NCBI GenBank assembly: GCA_964538085.1
Contig: CAZIDF010000004.1
Span: forward strand, 200,459-264,458
Length of the DNA stretch: 64,000 bases
Direction of reading: 5' to 3'
Source: G020348385 sp964538085
GTDB lineage: Bacteria; Acidobacteriota; Aminicenantia; Aminicenantales; Aminicenantaceae
Positions within the stretch are counted from its first letter, which is position 1. Every line of letters begins with the position of its first letter. The notes below the pieces were generated by a model. It saw only the letters and a list, made by a program, of their open reading frames with translations. It did not search any database and was not told where the DNA came from. Of the stretch, positions 36,391 through 45,552 are shown one piece after another. A program made the position numbers and the translations under genes.

Positions 36391-37800
36391 ATGGCGAAAG
36401 ATCTTCTCCGTCGGCTTCCCTCTGTGGACAGTCTGCTGAAAACAGAGGAATCGGAAGGTTTGAGTAAAAAATATGGGAGAGAGTGCGTTGTCGATGCCGT
36501 CCGGAAAGTGATCGAGGGGCTTCGAGCGATAATTTTGGAGGAAGGCAGGGAATCATTGGCAGAGGATGTGGTATCTCAGGAGAGCATCCTGAAAAAGATC
36601 GAGACACATCTCCTGGAGGCATTCTCACCCTCGTTGGTAAAGGCTGTGAATGCAACCGGCGTTGTCCTCCACACCGGTTTGGGCCGGGCCGTGCTGCCCA
36701 AGGATGCCCAGGATGCCATCGATGATGTCATCGAAGGATACTGTACACTGGCCGCGGATATCGAGACAGGAAGGAGGGGCCACCGGGATGTGCATCTCGA
36801 TGAGCTTATCTGCGAAATCACCGGGGCTGAAGCTGCCACCGTGGTCAACAACAACGCAGCCGCCACCATGCTCATCCTGAACACCCTGGCAAGCGGGAAG
36901 GAGGTCATCCTATCCCGTGGCCAGCTGGTCGAGATCGGCGGGGCTTTCCGCATGCCTGATGTCATGGCTGCCAGTGGGGCCATTCTCCGGGAAGTGGGCA
37001 CCACGAACCGGACGCACCTTCGCGATTATGCAGCCGCGATCTGGGAGGAGACCGGTGCGATCATGCGGGTGCATCACAGCAATTACCGCATCGTAGGTTT
37101 TTCTGGGGAACCAGGTATCGAAGAACTGGCTCTATTGGCCAAAGAGCACAACGTTCCCCTGATCGATGATCTGGGAAGCGGCGCTCTGGTGGATTTGAAT
37201 GAATATGGTCTCGAGTCTGAACCGATGGTCCAACATAGCTTGATGGCGGGGGCAGACGTTGTCTGCTTCAGCGGCGACAAGCTCATCGGCGGCCCTCAGT
37301 CAGGCATTATCGTGGGAAAGGCCGACCTCATCCGGAGGATCAGGAAAAATCCCCTGGCCCGGGCATTCCGCATCGGCAAAATGACCATCGCAGGGATGGA
37401 AGCGACGCTCCGGCTTTTCCGGTCACCGGAAAAATTGAAGGAGAGACATCCTGTTCACAAGATGTTTTCCCTCTCGGCCCGAGAAATCGAGTCTCGAGCA
37501 AAAAAAGTTTTAAGAAATCTCAAGAGGCAGATTCCAGAGGGAGTGGAGTTCTCCGTTGTTGATGGTGGTTCTCAGGTAGGAAGCGGTTCTGTCCCGGTGC
37601 AAACCCTGCCCACCAAGCTTTTGATGGTGAAACCCAAGGTTTTTTCGGCGGAAAGTCTGGCCCGCTCCCTGCGGCAGCACCGACCCGCTGTTTTTCCAAG
37701 GGTACAGAATGATGCCGTGTTGCTGGATTTCCGCACCATCCAGGAACGGGAAGACAAGGTCGTTCTGGATGCACTTTTGTCTATTCTTAAAAAAGGATAA
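36391..37800 (+). CDS. selA: L-seryl-tRNA(Sec) selenium transferase
   Basis: A 469-residue PLP enzyme that converts Ser-tRNA(Sec) to Sec-tRNA(Sec) with selenophosphate. It has the N-terminal LLRRLPSVDSLLK domain, VKAVNATGVVLHTGLGRA, NNNAAATMLIL, SRGQLVEIGGAFRMPDVM and EVGTTNRTHLRDY. The PLP-binding Lys297 lies in FSGDKLIGGPQSGIIVGK. Full length and intact. AAGG precedes the ATG, and selD begins 6 nt after the stop, so selA and selD are one operon. The tRNA substrate gene lies 6 kb downstream at 44091-44186. The 150 bases before selA show only a weak wobble-containing hairpin. Confidence 0.97.
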   Translation: MAKDLLRRLPSVDSLLKTEESEGLSKKYGRECVVDAVRKVIEGLRAIILEEGRESLAEDVVSQESILKKIETHLLEAFSPSLVKAVNATGVVLHTGLGRAVLPKDAQDAIDDVIEGYCTLAADIETGRRGHRDVHLDELICEITGAEAATVVNNNAAATMLILNTLASGKEVILSRGQLVEIGGAFRMPDVMAASGAILREVGTTNRTHLRDYAAAIWEETGAIMRVHHSNYRIVGFSGEPGIEELALLAKEHNVPLIDDLGSGALVDLNEYGLESEPMVQHSLMAGADVVCFSGDKLIGGPQSGIIVGKADLIRRIRKNPLARAFRIGKMTIAGMEATLRLFRSPEKLKERHPVHKMFSLSAREIESRAKKVLRNLKRQIPEGVEFSVVDGGSQVGSGSVPVQTLPTKLLMVKPKVFSAESLARSLRQHRPAVFPRVQNDAVLLDFRTIQEREDKVVLDALLSILKKG

Positions 37801-37806
37801 TTTATC

Positions 37807-39003
37807 ATGGTTGACAAGGAAAAAAGAAAACGGATCATGCAGCGCTCTATCAAACTGGGACACTGCATCTGCAATCCTAAGGAACCCTGTCCTTGTGATG
37901 TGTTTAAACAGCAAAATGTTTGTTTGTGCGCAGGGGAAAGATTGGATGATGTTTCGGAGGATGTGCCGCTTACCCGGTTTGTGGAAAATGCAGGGTGCGC
38001 TTCGAAAATCAACCAGACAGACCTGAAAATCGTGCTGGCCGGGCTCCCGCCCGTTTCGGATCCAAGAGTGATGGTCAGTGCCGATACCTGCGACGATGCC
38101 GGGGTGTACCGATTAACGGACAATTTGGCTCTGGTCCAGTCGGTCGATGTGTTCACGCCCAACGTGGACGATCCTTACCTTTTCGGGCAGATCGCTGCGG
38201 CCAATTCCTTGAGCGATATCTATGCCATGGGAGGAAAACCTGTGACGGCCCTGTCGGTAGTCGGATTTCCGATCGAAACCATGAGCCACAAGATCATGAA
38301 CCGGATGTTGCGCGGAGGGATCGACAAGATGAAAGAAGCCGGCGTTGATGTGATCGGCGGTCACAGCATCAAAGATTCCGAGATCAAGTTCGGGTTTGCC
38401 GTGACCGGTGTCATCGATCCGAAAAAGATCATCACCAACGACAAGGCGAAACCTGGAGATTTTTTGATCTTGACCAAACCTATTGGGACCGGTGTTATCA
38501 GCTTTGCCAGCCAGTTGGGCCGGGCCTCCAAGGAAGCCATGGAAACCATAGGCCGGTCCATGGCTGAACTCAACAAGGTGGCAGCGGAAGCCATGGTGGA
38601 AGCTGGTGTGCTCACCGCAACGGATGTCACTGGTTTTGGACTGATGGGACACCTGAGCGAAATGGTTGCCCAGAGCCGGGTCACAGCAGAGATATATACA
38701 GACCAGATTCCTTTTTTCGATGGGGTTTTGGAGTTCGTCCGGGAGGACCTGATCTCGGGTGCTATCGAGAGAAACAGGGAATATGCCACCCAATACGTGG
38801 ATGTCACAGGAGGTGTGACCGGAGAGGTGGAGATCGCGCTTTACGATCCCCAAACTTCAGGGGGATTTCTTATTGCAGTCAAGGAAGATCGTGCGAAAGA
38901 GTTTGTGAAAAAACTCCACAAAAAAGGGTTAAACTCTGCGGCTATCATCGGCAAAATCGTTGCCGAATCAGAGGGAAAGATCATTTTAACCAAGAATCCC
39001 TGA
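37807..39003 (+). CDS. selD: selenide, water dikinase with Cys-rich N-terminal extension
   Basis: A 398-residue selenophosphate synthetase that makes selenophosphate from selenide and ATP for SelA. The catalytic position corresponding to E. coli Cys17 is Cys64 (NAGCASKI), a cysteine rather than Sec, and the second Cys of the usual GCGCK is Ala. ATP-binding and metal residues are in VSADTCDDAGVY, DVFTPNVDDPYLFGQIAAANSLSDIYAMGG and GGHSIKDSEIKFGFAVTG. Ahead of the core is an extra segment of about 50 residues with three CxC pairs: Cys20/22, 28/30 and 39/41. That segment is absent from classical SelD and may bind metal or selenium. The gene ends in TGA used as a real stop. Confidence 0.96.
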   Translation: MVDKEKRKRIMQRSIKLGHCICNPKEPCPCDVFKQQNVCLCAGERLDDVSEDVPLTRFVENAGCASKINQTDLKIVLAGLPPVSDPRVMVSADTCDDAGVYRLTDNLALVQSVDVFTPNVDDPYLFGQIAAANSLSDIYAMGGKPVTALSVVGFPIETMSHKIMNRMLRGGIDKMKEAGVDVIGGHSIKDSEIKFGFAVTGVIDPKKIITNDKAKPGDFLILTKPIGTGVISFASQLGRASKEAMETIGRSMAELNKVAAEAMVEAGVLTATDVTGFGLMGHLSEMVAQSRVTAEIYTDQIPFFDGVLEFVREDLISGAIERNREYATQYVDVTGGVTGEVEIALYDPQTSGGFLIAVKEDRAKEFVKKLHKKGLNSAAIIGKIVAESEGKIILTKNP

Positions 39004-39043
39004 AATAAATCCGCAGCAAATGCTGCATACATCCCCGCCGACA

Positions 39044-39063
39044 ATATGGGGATAATCCCATAT
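39044..39063 (+). terminator. stem-loop after selD
   Basis: A perfect 7-bp stem, ATATGGG / CCCATAT, with a 6-nt loop (39051-39056) lies 40 nt after the selD stop. A smaller perfect hairpin, GCAGCA-AA-TGCTGC, is just before it. No long T-tract follows, so it may be a weak terminator or an mRNA-stability structure. Confidence 0.4.
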
Positions 39064-39066
39064 AGT

Positions 39067-39126
39067 TTCCCTCGAAGAACGGAAGGATTAGTTGGGTGGG
39101 GTGGGTTGGCTTCAATGGTCGCTTCA
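39067..39126. repeat. dispersed repeat, copy 2 (with 14649-14696)
   Basis: Contains TTCCCTCGAAGAACG (39067-39081) and CTTCAATGGTCGCTTCA (39110-39126), both also present in the same order at 14649-14696. The spacer between the two blocks is 28 nt here and 17 nt there, and is GT-rich here. Confidence 0.4.
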
Positions 39127-39177
39127 ACTATTCCCAAAAGCCCAATTTATCAAGAAAAAGTGATACTTACATAACGT

Positions 39178-39206
39178 TTGACAATTTTGAATATAACCTT
39201 TATATT
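39178..39206 (+). promoter_or_regulatory. sigma-70-type promoter of the selenoprotein gene
   Basis: A perfect TTGACA (39178-39183), 17-nt spacer and TATATT (39201-39206), 41 nt before the ATG. This means the selenoprotein is transcribed separately from selA-selD, at least in part. Confidence 0.65.
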
Positions 39207-39247
39207 TGAAAACAATGAAGTGCATCTCAATAATTGAGGAGGTAAGA

Positions 39248-40762
39248 ATGAAAAAATTATTCGTTCTGACTCTTCTCCTCATTTTTTTATCCTCCTTTGG
39301 AGTCGCTCAGAGTTGGTTCCAAGGCAGCTTGGATGACGCTGTCGCAAAGGCCAAAAGCGAAAACAAGCTGGTTCTGATCGACTTCTTCTCGGATGGCTGA
39401 GGCGGCTGCTTACTGCTGGATCAGCAGTTCTACCAAAACAAAAAATTCCAGGAGTTTTTTAACTCTAATTTTGTTCTTTTCCATGCCGTAAGGGGAGAAA
39501 AAATAGGAGACGAGGTCTACAAGAGGTTCAGCATTCGTGCCACGCCCACGACATTGATCCTGGACAATGACGGATCAGAGTACGATTGGCATGTCGGGTA
39601 CGGTCCCCCTCCGGAAAAATTCCTCGAGAGCATCGAAAAAAGCGTCAAGGGTATCGACACGTTCAAGTCCATCTCGGAAGCCTATGCCAAAGATCCCAAA
39701 AATGTCGAGACGGTTTTCAAACTTGCCCAGAAATACGACAGTAAATACGATGAGGCAAAGGCGACGGAGATGTACGAAAAAGTTTTGGCTCTCGATCCGG
39801 ACGGAAAAATGGGAACCACGGATTATAAGGATGAGAAGGTCACTTTCACCGAATATGCTGAGTATTCCATCGGAGCCATGCAGGCATTCGCTCGAGATAT
39901 GGACCCCGAACCGCTCAAAGCATTCATGAAGAAGTATCCCGAAAGCCCCTTGATGAAATCTGCCTACCAACGCCTGAGTTACTACTTCGAAATGCGGGCT
40001 CCTAAAGAGGAAGCCCAGGCCTTTTTCGATGAATACACATCCAAATATCCGGATGACCCGTACGTTCTCAGCTCCTATATCTCAAGAATCATCAAGGATA
40101 AAGATAACGTGGACAAAGGGATCGAGCTGGCTGAAAAGATCAACGATATCATGAAGTACAATCCTGAACCCCGGTACCAGAATTACCTTGCTCAGTTGTA
40201 TATTCTGAAGGATGATAAAGAAAAGGCGGATGAGGTTTATGGAAAGAGGTTCATGGAAGGGCAGGTTTCGAGTCTCACATATGGTCTTATGCAATACGCC
40301 AGCTTCTGGGTAGGTCAAAAAGAAAACACGGAAAGCGCAGAGGAAATGATGGAATTGGCTCTGAAAATCGATCCAGATAGATGGTACAACTTCCGGACTG
40401 CAGCGCAGAATTACATCAAACTGGGACAAGAGGAAAAGGCGCTGGAGCTTTTCGGGCCCGGATATGCAGCCAAACACCAGGATGATGCCGATGTTTTGAA
40501 CAGCTATGCGATGTTCTGGGCACAGCAAGGGAAAAACTTGGAAAGTGCCCTAGAGGCGGCCAATAAATCCGTCGAAATGCAAGGGGAGTATTACAATTGG
40601 GACACCCTGGCCACAGTGTATCAGAAAATGGAGAAGAATGAGGATGCGCTCAAGGCGGCAGAAAAAGCCTATGAACTCGCCGACGATCAGATCAAAGCGA
40701 GATATAAAGCCAAAATAGAACAGATCAAGAAAGCCTTGGAGAAGGGAAAAGAGAAAAAATAG
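39248..40762 (+). CDS. selenoprotein: exported thioredoxin-fold (UGGC) protein with C-terminal TPR repeats
   Basis: A 504-residue protein read through an in-frame TGA at 39398-39400 as selenocysteine 51. The start is ATG 39248 after GAGGAGG; a signal peptide (KKLFVLTLLLIFLSSFGVAQ) follows. The thioredoxin fold continues across the TGA without a frame change: LVLIDFFSDG-Sec-GGC, then QQFYQNKKFQEFFNSNFV and the cis-proline IRATPTTLIL. The redox motif is therefore Sec51-x-x-Cys54, in the place of CxxC. Residues about 150-500 are TPR-like helical repeats (EAKATEMYEKVLALDPDG, LESALEAANKSVEMQGEYYNWDTLATVYQKMEKNEDAL). It probably acts as a periplasmic thiol or peroxide oxidoreductase attached to a protein-binding scaffold. 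A hairpin after the TGA, neighbouring selA, selD, selB and selC, and TGA stops elsewhere support recoding. Confidence 0.9.
39398..39428 (+). promoter_or_regulatory. bacterial SECIS element with UGA Sec codon
   Basis: The UGA (39398-39400) is followed by ACTGCTG (39412-39418), loop GAT (39419-39421) and CAGCAGT (39422-39428), a perfect 7-bp hairpin with G as first loop base, 18 nt after the UGA. This fits the known bacterial SECIS features: a small apical loop with an early G, placed about 16-37 nt downstream of UGA, where SelB binds. It lies inside the coding sequence. Confidence 0.75.
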
Positions 40763-40804
40763 CTCTCTTGACTTTTTGGGTACCGAAGATTATCTTTCTC
40801 CATT

Positions 40805-41377
40805 ATGTTGAAGTTTACAAGTCAATCCAACTTGCGGAATAGAATCGCATTCCTAGCCTCGTTCCTTTGCATCCCATTTCTCCTGGGATTCTCATCATCA
40901 TGGAGAGAGGGCGAGGTTCTCGATGTCAAAACTTACCTCTCTTGCGATGGGGTGCATCCTGGTGGGATAATCGATGTCGCTTTTCTCCTGGACATCCTGC
41001 CAGGCTGGCATATCAATGCTCCAGAGTTGGCCGACCCATACCTGATCCCGTGTACTCTTTTGATAGAAGAGGAAAATTCCGTAGAAGTTGCTGAAGTCTA
41101 TTACCCTGTTCCTGAAACACGAGCCTACACCTTCTCCGAAGTGGAACTCCAGGTCTATGAAGGGAAAGTCGTCTTGGGAGCACGTCTTAAGGTCGGCGAT
41201 GCAGTAATCCAGGGAAAAAATCTGTTGAAGGCAAGTTTTTTATATCAGGCCTGCGATGATATTTCCTGCATGGCTCCGGAGACCCTCCAGTTCGAGATCC
41301 CTTTTCAAGTGGTTCCGGCGTCAGCTGAGATCAAAAAGATCAATCAGGAAATATTTGCGCAGTTAAAATTCCGCTAG
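40805..41377 (+). CDS. stand-alone DsbD N-terminal (alpha domain)-like periplasmic protein
   Basis: A 190-residue exported protein with a signal sequence (about residues 13-32). The mature part is an immunoglobulin-like thiol-carrier domain: HPGGIIDVAFLLDILPGWHINAPELADPYLIPC and YQACDDISCMAPETLQFEIPF, matching the DsbD N-terminal family. The two cysteines of CDDISC correspond to the active-site pair of nDsbD. The membrane and C-terminal thioredoxin domains of full DsbD are absent. It begins 42 nt after the selenoprotein and is probably co-transcribed, so it could relay electrons to or from Sec51. No clear ribosome site precedes the ATG. Confidence 0.75.
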   Translation: MLKFTSQSNLRNRIAFLASFLCIPFLLGFSSSWREGEVLDVKTYLSCDGVHPGGIIDVAFLLDILPGWHINAPELADPYLIPCTLLIEEENSVEVAEVYYPVPETRAYTFSEVELQVYEGKVVLGARLKVGDAVIQGKNLLKASFLYQACDDISCMAPETLQFEIPFQVVPASAEIKKINQEIFAQLKFR

Positions 41378-41586
41378 CAAGTTGGGCAGCAGCCACCTGA
41401 AGAGCAGGAACCAGAAGGGCTGCCGGTGGAAGACGAGCCCATCCTAAAACTGAAAGAACTCAGGGTTTTTTCAATGTTTTTACTTCCGCATTTTGTGCAT
41501 TTTTTTTCGTTCGATTCTGCTGTCACGCCCACCAGCAGTTCGAAATTGTTGCCGCATTCTTTGCATTGATAAGAGTAAATAGGCAT
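41374..41586 (-). CDS. FmdB-family zinc ribbon protein
   Basis: A 70-residue protein with the classic FmdB start MPIYSYQCKECGNNFELL. A zinc ribbon is formed by Cys8-x2-Cys11 and Cys30-x2-Cys33, followed by a Ser/Gly tail with a Cys-rich end (GSCSSGGCCPTC). The family was named for possible regulation of formamidase/amidase genes; its function is unsettled. The tail cysteines are more than usual and could bind another metal. The stop codon overlaps the DsbD-like gene's stop through the palindrome CTAG. It is divergent from the MarR gene. Confidence 0.85.
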   Translation of the reverse strand: MPIYSYQCKECGNNFELLVGVTAESNEKKCTKCGSKNIEKTLSSFSFRMGSSSTGSPSGSCSSGGCCPTC

Positions 41587-41686
41587 TTTTAATTCCTTTC
41601 CAAATAAAAATTGATGGTCGAAAAAGCTTGATTTCGCCCAAGAAAATAATTATACTTGCCATTAGCAACAATTGTCAAGGAGAATT

Positions 41687-42103
41687 ATGTTGAGCGATGA
41701 AAGACTGATAACCATTCTCGGGGAAATAGGGAAGGGCATGCAGGCTCAAGAAAACCGGATAAGGAAGCGATTCGACCTTAGCGAAGCAGAATACAAGGGG
41801 ATTCTATGCTTGGGTGAGGAGGAAAAAATCAAGTGCCAGGAGTTTTCTCGGCGATTGGATCTGTCTGTATCCAGGGGAAGCCGTGTTGTCGATCGTTTGT
41901 GTGATAAAAAATACATCGAAAGAGTGGATTGTGATGCAGACAGGCGGTGCAAAATCATCTGGCTCACAAGAGAAGGCGCTGCTGTTCGTCAGAATATCGC
42001 ACAAGAAATTAAAAATATCGAAAATATCCTGATTTCAGGATATCCTCATGCCAAGCTCATGCTGCTCAAGAGCGATCTAAAACGCCTAGTCCAAAAACTC
42101 TGA
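41687..42103 (+). CDS. MarR-family transcriptional regulator
   Basis: A 138-residue winged-helix protein starting at ATG 41687 (AAGGAG upstream). It shows the MarR order: helices, then RFDLSEAEYKGILCLGEEEKIKCQEFSRRLDLSVSRGSRVVDRLCDKKYIERVDCDADRRCKIIWLTREGAAV with recognition helix and wing. Four cysteines lie in or near the DNA-binding region (residues about 44-92), so redox sensing is conceivable. It is 65 nt upstream of selB and may regulate selB or the selenoprotein, or its own expression with fmdB; a short ACAATTGT palindrome overlaps the start region. Ligand unknown. Confidence 0.8.
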   Translation: MLSDERLITILGEIGKGMQAQENRIRKRFDLSEAEYKGILCLGEEEKIKCQEFSRRLDLSVSRGSRVVDRLCDKKYIERVDCDADRRCKIIWLTREGAAVRQNIAQEIKNIENILISGYPHAKLMLLKSDLKRLVQKL

Positions 42104-42168
42104 TTTCTTTTCAAGATGGGGATATTTTGCTATTCTATAGTCCTTCCTCGAATAAGGCATCCTAAGCC

Positions 42169-44085
42169 ATGATAGAAATCGAGCATGTCATCGTCGGCAC
42201 CGCCGGCCATATCGACCACGGAAAAACCCTCCTAGTCAAAGCTCTGACAGGGATAGATGCAGATACCCTGGCCGAGGAGAAACGTCGTGGCATCACGATA
42301 GAGCTGGGGTTCGTTTTTTTAGAAACGCCCGGCTACAGCAAACAGATCGTGTTCATCGATGTTCCCGGTCATGAAAAGCTCATCAAGACCATGGTGGCGG
42401 GTGCGAGCAACATCGATGCAGCCCTGCTGGTCATAGCGGCTGACGAGGGAATATCTCTTCAGACTAAGGAACATTTCGATATCCTGCGCCTTCTCGGGAT
42501 AAAAAGAGGCATCGTCGCTCTCACTAAATCAGACCTTGTGGCAGAAGATCGGATCCTCAAGTTGACGGACCAAGTGAAAATTTTCCTAAAGGATTCCTTT
42601 CTCGCAGAAGCCCCGATCATTACTGTCTCTGCCGTTGACGGCAGCGGTATTGGAGATCTGAAACAGTCTCTAATGGCCCTGGGTGAGGAGGTGGAAGCAA
42701 GGCATGACAGCGGCATTTTCCGTATGCCGGTCGACCGGGTTTTTACCATGCGTGGATTCGGTACGGTTATTGCCGGGACCATCCTTTCGGGCAAGGTCGA
42801 GGAAGGAGACAAAATCGAGATCTTCCCGGACGGGATAACCGGAAAGGTCCGAGGCATTCAAGTCCATCATCGCAAAGTCGGTCGGTCTGTCTTTGGAAAA
42901 CGTACGGCCTTGAACCTTCAAGATGTCAAAAAAGAGATGTTGAAACGGGGGCAGTGTGCTGGTGAACCTGGTTCCCTTACCCCGACTTTTCGAATGGATG
43001 CCAAACTCAGGTTGTTGGAGAGTTACGGGAAAAAACTCAAAAACAGAACACGGATCAGGCTTCATGCGGGGACGGCCGAAATCATTTCCCGCCTGGTTCT
43101 CCTCGAAGGAGATATGGTGTTTCCAGGTAAAGAAGCTCTGGTTCAATTTGTTCTGGAATCCCCGACGGTGGCTCTGCCCGGGGATCCTTTCGTGATCAGG
43201 ACTTTTTCCCCTTTGATGACCATCGGAGGTGGGGAGATTCTCGACTCGACTCCAGAAAAACACAAAAGATTCGATTCCGATACTGTGGAGGGCTTGCAGA
43301 GGCTCGGGGGTGAATTGACGGATAGGGTCATTCAGGTGATGCTGGATGCAGGGACCATGCCTTTGTCGCTATCAGAGATGAGGAAAAAGATCGGAGAAAA
43401 GGAGGATGCCCTGGAAGAAGTCCTCCATGATTTGGAAAAAGAGCAGAAGGTTATCAAAATGACAGGCCACAAAGAGAGTAAGTATCTGCATAAAAATTAT
43501 TATGAACATCTCAAAGACAGAGCAAAATCCATTGTCGAAGAATTTTTGGATAAAAGTCCTCACCGGATAGCTATGCCTTACCAAGAGCTCCGGTCGAAGA
43601 TCCTCGAGCTGACGGATAACACGACGTTTAAAGCGGTTGTCGATGGATTGGTGGAAATGGAAATCTTTAAGCGGAAGGATTCGGACGTGAGCCTGGTGGG
43701 CTATGAATCCAAGCTCAAACCCAGAGATCAGCACATTCTCCAGCAGATAGAGCAGGAATTCAAGAGCAAGGGATTTGCCGCTCCGGTCGAGGAAGAATTG
43801 AGGCAGAAGGTGGGGCTCAATCCCAAAGAATATAAAAATCTCATGTACAACCTTTTCGAAAGAGGAATCCTGGTGCGGCTCAGCGACAAGGTCGTTTACC
43901 ACAGGGAGGCTGCCGATAAAGCCAGGCGGATCGTCTTGCAGTATCTCGAAAAATACCCGAGCATCACGGTGGCCGAACTGCGCGATGTCCTCCAACTCTC
44001 GAGGAAATACGCGACCGCGATCCTGGAATATTTTGACAGTATCGGATTGACAAAGCGTGATAAAGACGTGCATATATTAAGATGA
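42169..44085 (+). CDS. selB: selenocysteine-specific translation elongation factor
   Basis: A 638-residue GTPase that delivers Sec-tRNA(Sec) to UGA codons next to a SECIS hairpin. The G domain has GHIDHGKT (residues 13-20), RGITIELGF, DVPGHEKLIKTM and TKSD. Domains II-III follow (VFTMRGFGTVIAGTI, EGDKIEIFPDG). The C-terminal about 200 residues contain winged-helix repeats (HRIAMPYQELRSKILELTDNTTFKAVVDGLVE; SITVAELRDVLQLSRKYATAILEYFDSIGLTKR) that bind SECIS RNA. Length and motifs are complete. The tRNA-Sec gene begins 5 nt after its stop. Confidence 0.97.
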   Translation: MIEIEHVIVGTAGHIDHGKTLLVKALTGIDADTLAEEKRRGITIELGFVFLETPGYSKQIVFIDVPGHEKLIKTMVAGASNIDAALLVIAADEGISLQTKEHFDILRLLGIKRGIVALTKSDLVAEDRILKLTDQVKIFLKDSFLAEAPIITVSAVDGSGIGDLKQSLMALGEEVEARHDSGIFRMPVDRVFTMRGFGTVIAGTILSGKVEEGDKIEIFPDGITGKVRGIQVHHRKVGRSVFGKRTALNLQDVKKEMLKRGQCAGEPGSLTPTFRMDAKLRLLESYGKKLKNRTRIRLHAGTAEIISRLVLLEGDMVFPGKEALVQFVLESPTVALPGDPFVIRTFSPLMTIGGGEILDSTPEKHKRFDSDTVEGLQRLGGELTDRVIQVMLDAGTMPLSLSEMRKKIGEKEDALEEVLHDLEKEQKVIKMTGHKESKYLHKNYYEHLKDRAKSIVEEFLDKSPHRIAMPYQELRSKILELTDNTTFKAVVDGLVEMEIFKRKDSDVSLVGYESKLKPRDQHILQQIEQEFKSKGFAAPVEEELRQKVGLNPKEYKNLMYNLFERGILVRLSDKVVYHREAADKARRIVLQYLEKYPSITVAELRDVLQLSRKYATAILEYFDSIGLTKRDKDVHILR

Positions 44086-44090
44086 ATCAC

Positions 44091-44186
44091 GGGAAGGTAT
44101 TGGTCCCGGTGGGCCTCCTGGTCTTCAAAACCAGTGCGGGGCTGTGAAAGGTCCTGGGTGGGTTCAACTCCCACACCTTCCCGCCA
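44091..44186 (+). tRNA. selC: tRNA-Sec (anticodon UCA)
   Basis: A 96-nt tRNA including an encoded CCA. The acceptor stem is 8 bp: GGGAAGGT (44091-44098) with ACCTTCCC (44175-44182). The anticodon stem CTGGT/ACCAG surrounds loop CTTCAAA, with anticodon TCA at 44125-44127. A long variable arm (CGGGGC ... GTCCTG) and T arm GTGGG-TTCAACT-CCCAC (44158-44174) follow. The 8+5 acceptor/T-stem stack and long variable arm are specific to bacterial tRNA-Sec and are recognised by SelA and SelB. Discriminator base is G. Confidence 0.97.
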
Positions 44187-44228
44187 GCGAGAATATCAAT
44201 CTCTATGCTCTATAGATAAGGAGGAACG

Positions 44229-45473
<1,245 letters not shown>

Positions 45474-45552
45474 TCTGAACCTTTTCTGTTGGAATTTTGA
45501 GTATTTGCCGTAAAGGACTATGATTCAGCCAATCTTAAAGAGGGAGAATGAT

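Noticed and set aside
39398..39400. TGA as an ordinary stop or as a reassigned codon in a recoded genome
   Set aside because: An ordinary stop would cut a thioredoxin fold in half. General reassignment is ruled out because several intact genes here (selD, the acylase, the aspartyl protease) end at TGA.
41655..41690. ACAATTGT palindrome as MarR operator
   Set aside because: Only 8 bp and close to the ribosome site; no second copy nearby, so I mention it only as a possibility.
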